From Glossina fuscipes (taxonomy: Eukaryota > Arthropoda > Insecta > Diptera > Glossinidae): 64,000 nucleotides of DNA. The stretch is taken from NCBI RefSeq assembly GCF_014805625.2, contig NW_023998416.1, positions 15,037,174-15,101,173 of the forward strand, read 5' to 3'. Positions 59,101 through 64,000 of the stretch are shown here, piece after piece (the first letter of the stretch is position 1; every line of letters starts with the position of its first letter). Position numbers and translations under genes: made by a program. The notes below the pieces were generated by a model, which made no database searches, was not told the DNA's origin, and saw only the letters and a program-made list of their open reading frames with translations.

Positions 59101-62100
59101 TTACTTCTTAAAGCACGTAGAGGTGGGCATTGGTTTCCTATATGAGATATATTTAAAAGTGAATCAATAACTGCACTCGCATATGGAACACTCAAGTCAA
59201 AAATCAAATTTAGAGTTGAGCCGCATAAATCATATAACTGTGGTTGTCTAATTGCTGGCAAGATGGATAATATGAAATCCATTTTTACAACATTTTCTTC
59301 TAAAAGGCTAGGAACCGATTTCAGGAAAGTCACATTCATGTTTACGTTAACGGCAGAGCAGCGTTGTGATAGCAGTTGATTTAAGCCTGTATAATGTTGG
59401 GCCAGCAGATTCTGATATTGGCTTAGACAAGAGTGAGCAACGGCACCATTGGCTCGGTACGTAACAGTTGCAGTGACCTGGTAATCAGCTTGTTCTGTAT
59501 TTTCCGAAACGCAGTCGGGCACTACGGACGTCGGTTTCCATAATCTGGAAGTTTCACAAGAGAAATTTTTAATTGGCTCTCCATCAGTAAATCGAAAACC
59601 AGGTTTACAAGTTGCGATGCACTCAATGCCTCGATCGCCTGGCAAACAATTTATTGCCCCATTTGCTGGAGGCTGCAACTCCCAATCTACACAAGGTGAT
59701 GCTTGCACTGATACCTGGAAATTACAGTAGGCTCGATTGTTAAATTTGTCTGTAGCAGTAACTGTAACATTTTCAAATGTTCCTATAGTGATAGTGGCAT
59801 GTTCTGGGGAAAATGTGAGACGTACTTCCCCGGAATTGTCTGACGTTTTAATTCGTTTACGGGTATCGTTGAAGTTTGCAGTGTAACTATCTTGTCGATC
59901 TATCAGTTCAATGACGTAACTTTGAGGACATTGCAATAGTGGCGGTGTGACGTCAGGCACCGTTATATTAATTTCGCAAATTGCCACATTTCCATCATAA
60001 TCAAAAGCTACATACTTAACAACTGTGTCTCTGAATATATAGGAAGGAGTTTTAAAATTTTGTGGTTTTACTTCTAAACGAGCAATTGATCCCGAATTGT
60101 CAACAGCGGTGGGTTCCGTAAAGTTCACGGCGAGAATAGCGCCATTCTCATCTCTTTTCACCAAGATTGGTTGTTGAGGACAATTTTGAAAGATAGGAGG
60201 CTCATTATCCACACATGGTGAATAGCCGTAATCGTAGCCCAGCAAAGGTTCCTTCTTAGGTTCCTCGCATCCCATCAACTCGAATTTTAAACAAGCATTA
60301 TCCATATAACTGACAATACCCAATATTACAAAACGGGCCTGAACATATTTTGGCAACGTAATCATTGCTAGCTCACCGTAGTTTCCAGGATCCCGCATAG
60401 TTAAATTAAAATTGGGGAAATAAACGACATAATTTTCATTTTCGGCTTGTTTGTAAAAAAATCGGATTTCTGTCGGACGACCAACGATATCATTAGTAAC
60501 AACTCCTTTAACAAGAATTGCTTTGACGCGATAAATTTCACCCAAATCCACACTGACATATGTAAAGGCCTCCTGCTTTCCACACCAACCCGTAGCTGAA
60601 TTTATACGTATATTTCTAGCTTCATAGTTTGGCCGTTCTGAAGTAGCATTAATAGCAGAATCAGGAATTTTTCCCGATGTCAAGCCAAGTGGTCGTATTA
60701 CTTTACATTCCGGCTCCCTAATACATGTTATGGGTCTTGGATTAATTAAAATGTATCCGGGGCGATTACAACCAAAGTAAATTTCAGCTGCCTGTTCATA
60801 GCTGCGGGCTATTTGGCGGCCATCACTGGGACGCCCAGGATCTTCGCACACAGGTCCCTCACAACGCAAATCTCCAAAATCCCAAATGCCGTCAGCTTGG
60901 CAACGTACTACGTTGTCGTGATGTGAGGTCTGACCAGCTAGTTTAAATGTGTTTTGACATCCAAAGAAAAAGTTGCTTTGATAGCGTGTATCAACATATT
61001 GACCGTATTCTGCTCCAGGAGTAGGCGTTGGAGCATAGCAATCAATACGTGGACATGAGGGTTGTGAGCCGGATAACCAGTAATCAGGCAAGCCGGGTTT
61101 CGGATCATAAACACATTGACGGAATCCAGCTGAGGCAGTTCCTCTCAAATTTCGTCCCGGTGATGTACACGTGACAGTAACATTGTCCCGAAAAGGAACT
61201 AAAACGGACTCTATGTCCGGGCGGACAACCGACAAGCCTTCTAATTTATCATCTGGCAAAGAAACACACTTCGCATCTGTAAAATTACATTAGTATAAAT
61301 TATCATCGTTATTAAATCACAATTCTAGCTAATACGTACAATTACATTCTGGTACCGTGCCATTCCATTGGCCGCTCGATAAACAAAGCAGAGATGAACT
61401 GCCGGACATTATGTACCCAAAATTGCATTGGAATTTTATAATATCGCCAAAGTGTTGATCATATTTAGTTGTCAGTAATTTACCGTTCTCTGGAGCTAAC
61501 AATGTCGGGCACATTACTGGTACACAAGATTTGTTACGTTGATATGTATCCCCATCTCGTTCCCCAGTTTCGAAACGTTCAATGCCAAACCCAGCTGTAC
61601 CATTTGCAGTGTAGAGCTGATAGCCAGTATTACATGAGCATGCAAAACTTCCTGGAGAATTTACACATTTTTGATCGCAACCTCCATTGTTTTTCGAACA
61701 TTCATTAATATCAACACAATCTAAGCGAGTACATCCCATTGCTTCTAAGCGAATGCAAGGGGCACCGACGTAATCTTGGACTCGAAACCGAATATAACGT
61801 GCTTCTATAGGCATCGGTAAATTTAGAATAGACAAAGTGGGCTCTAAAATTCTAAACTCGACGGCCGTGCCGTCTGGATTTGTATAGTCCTTGAATACAT
61901 CAGTCAGGTCATCGGAATACTGGAGTCTCACTGCCGACGTGAAGGCTATGTTGCCATCAAAGCGCTGAACAGACATAGTACGAAAACCTCGCAGCACAGT
62001 AGGAGCCTTCAAGTCTATCATAAGCCAATTTGCACCGGGTTCAACGGAGGCACCGCACCATCCAGCCGACGTCAATCGAACCATACCTTTGGTGTAGCCT

Positions 62101-64000
62101 TCCTCTGTTTGGGAAGTTGTTATGCTTTCATCAGGAATTCCACCATTGCTCAAACCCAAATCGCCTACCGGGCGGCATTCAGTTGTTGTAGTAAACCCTG
62201 ACCGACACTGACAATGAAATGAACCATTCGTGTTAACACATTCTGTAGTTGCCAAATCGCACTGGGTTGATGTACATTCGTTGATGTCCTCACAAGTAGG
62301 TGGATTTTCGAAAACTTGATCGGTATTACAACGAATGATATTACTTCCAATTAATTTATAGCCTTTAAAACATTGAACCCGAGCATCATCTCCGTAATAA
62401 TAAGGGCGTGCTGCATCCACGACAAACCCATTATCGATTTGTGGAAATTCAAAACAACGTTTACGCACACATCGTGGAACCTCTCCGCTCCAAGTGCCGT
62501 TAGACATACATATTAACACGGGATGACCAGTTCGCTCATAACCAGGATCACATTCGTATTTAACAATAGTGCCGTAACTGCGTCCACCCCCATTTAAAAG
62601 AGTAATATTGGCGTGGGGTACATCTGGCAAGGGAGCACATTGCGAAGCCATACAAGTAGGCTTCCTTTCCCAACGGCCATCGGGCAGGCAAGAAATTTTC
62701 TCAATTGGACTACCAGAGCTAAAAGCAAAACCAGCATAACATTGGTACATTGCTACCCCACGATAAGTGACATTTGAAGATCCAATCGAGAAACCATTAT
62801 CAATTTGCGGTACAGGCCCACAGTAAACCTCTGTAAAAAAGAACGCTTCAATAATTCTGATAATTTACATAGTTCACTAAAGTACCTTGACACTTCGGTA
62901 TGTACGAAACGCTCCAATTGCCACCTTTTAAACATTCAGTTACAATCTTATTTTTCCCAGTTGCAAATTCCTGACCAATGGGGCAAGTGAAGGTGACTAC
63001 TGTCCCAAAAGCAGTATCACGGCTGGAAGCCAAAGCTCCAATACCTGGTTTCAACTCCGGACAATCAGCCGAAAATGTAGCAGACCATCTGTAATAGCAA
63101 TATTTATTTCATTTTTCGACGTCAATAACATGCTTTGCTTACCCAACAGCGTTATGTAAGGCGTCAGAGGTAAATTTAATTAGCATTTCACCTGAAGAAG
63201 CAGTCAATGTAAGTTTTGGAACTGTTGCGCCAGTAAATCCATTACCAGAATGTAGACGTAGGCCAGATGTAGATGAACCATCATAAACTTGGACATTATC
63301 GCTCTGATGTACCATAAATTTATTGAATTTTAGAGATAACGGCGATCCCATACTATTGCGTATAGTAAAATAACATTCTTGATTTTTAGGATAGTCTGCC
63401 AAACCAAAAGCAGGTGATGTTACTGTACCATTGCGAGCAGTAATTGTCGCCTTACATCCTTGTATATATCGTAAACTGAAACCTTTACCAGAATCTCCTA
63501 GACTAGATTTGAAGTACAAATATAAAGAATGACCAGTTGAAATGATAATCTTTTCGTTATCATTAGTTTTCCCTGTTAATCGAGCAATTGGGCGGCTCAT
63601 GGGTGATTCACCATCGCGTATTAACAAAAAGTCACGTCCTTCGCTTATGTCCAGGTCATCAACTTCGACAGAAATGATTCGACCGACTTGGGCTTTAATA
63701 ATATATAAGCATTCTAAACCGCCTGGATATTGTTTGGGATAATTGGGACTGGTCAAAGTCTGCCGCTGTAAAGTAGCTTTTAAAACACCACCGCAGTTCT
63801 TAGCTTCAGTTTTCCACGTGGCACGAAAACCCTTACGTTCCACGCTGCCGTCCGTAATAAACTTTACAATCATAAAATTCGAACCGGAAACAAAGGGATG
63901 AGCAGTCAAATCTTGCTTGCCACTTAGCGTAGCTAATGAAACTGACTTGTCCTCAGTGCGGCCACCCACCAAAATTTGAACAGTATCAAATGTTTTTTCC
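53095..64000 (-). CDS. uif: Uninflatable-like giant single-pass EGF/CUB/sushi protein (5' part outside window)
   Basis: Ten minus-strand exons in the window: beyond 64000-63143, 63088-62886, 62830-61340, 61276-55958, 55893-55681, 55624-55336, 55064-54972, 54759-53372, 53305-53192 and 53126-53095. Phases close throughout, giving about 3,330 residues without the N-terminus. Order: two CUB domains, several sushi (CCP) modules, EGF-Ca, discoidin (F5/8C), EGF, CCP, CCPs, a second discoidin domain, two HYR, CCP-like, a Cys-rich GCC2/GCC3 block, about 14 EGF repeats (56.95-58.55 kb, many IDDC...NPC calcium-binding type), laminin-G/pentraxin-like, HYR, CCP, a second GCC2/GCC3 block and two EGF. A 25-residue membrane helix follows (53580-53654), then a tail of about 120 residues. 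This architecture is that of Drosophila uninflatable, an apical epithelial protein needed for tracheal inflation and linked to Notch signalling. The reading frame is intact. Confidence 0.92.
53580..53654 (-). other. uif: uif transmembrane segment
   Basis: Twenty-five residues starting [15 protein letters not shown] and ending LLIWMICV, followed at once by the basic stop-transfer [11 protein letters not shown] single membrane pass with the giant multidomain part outside and a Tyr-rich tail ([19 protein letters not shown]) inside is implied. Confidence 0.93.

Noticed and set aside
61329..61345. Reading ...CNCTY at the end of the uif exon 61340-62830 with the donor AC|GTATTA
   Set aside because: That donor gives the wrong phase for the next exon. 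The donor at AATT|GTACGT gives CNYAKCV and an intact sushi module.
1..64000. CRISPR arrays, operons, ribosome binding sites and other bacterial features
   Set aside because: The spliced genes and fly protein families show a eukaryotic nuclear genome; the short direct repeats present are microsatellites or duplications without regular spacers.

Overview
The window looks like a nuclear scaffold from a higher fly (Diptera, Brachycera; probably a calyptrate such as tsetse, house fly or blow fly, though I cannot fix the species). The evidence is AT-rich DNA dense in microsatellites, short GT-AG introns, and four genes whose closest relatives I recognise are Drosophila genes. There is one 400-base assembly gap (45941-46340).

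Layout. Bases 1-25517 hold no protein gene I can support. They carry a degenerate Tc1-like transposon with recognisable terminal inverted repeats (12600-13865), three copies of an apparent tRNA-derived SINE, a mariner relic, several copies of a dispersed repeat rich in TCCGTCTG units, and tandem duplications. A two-exon MADF-BESS regulatory protein gene follows (25518-26973, +). It is tail-to-tail with the five-exon gene for the mitochondrial trifunctional protein alpha subunit (27328-30131, -). Next is an 11-exon Shaw-type (Kv3) potassium channel gene, best matched to Shawl (34222-45481, +). Its first coding exon encodes only the first 14 residues and lies 7.3 kb upstream of the rest. After the gap, 46341-53094 is a repeat-rich intergenic stretch with two further mariner relics. 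The right end is the 3' ten exons of a giant single-pass receptor-like protein that I identify as uninflatable (uif; 53095 to beyond 64000, -); its N-terminal exons are outside the window.

The four genes have unrelated roles: chromatin/transcription, mitochondrial fatty-acid oxidation, membrane excitability, and an apical epithelial surface protein. They do not form a functional cluster. Exon borders were placed by hand, requiring GT/AG borders, matching phase and continuity with family sequence. For all four genes the phases close exactly. In uif this reveals a 32-base terminal coding exon that simple frame reading misses.

I found no evidence for a novel multi-gene system. The most interesting items are the SINE family, the internally deleted mariner with matching ends, a G-rich tract inside another mariner relic, the long glycosylation-rich S1-S2 loop of Shawl, and the small or symmetric uif exons. 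Repeat boundaries are approximate because they were judged by eye.
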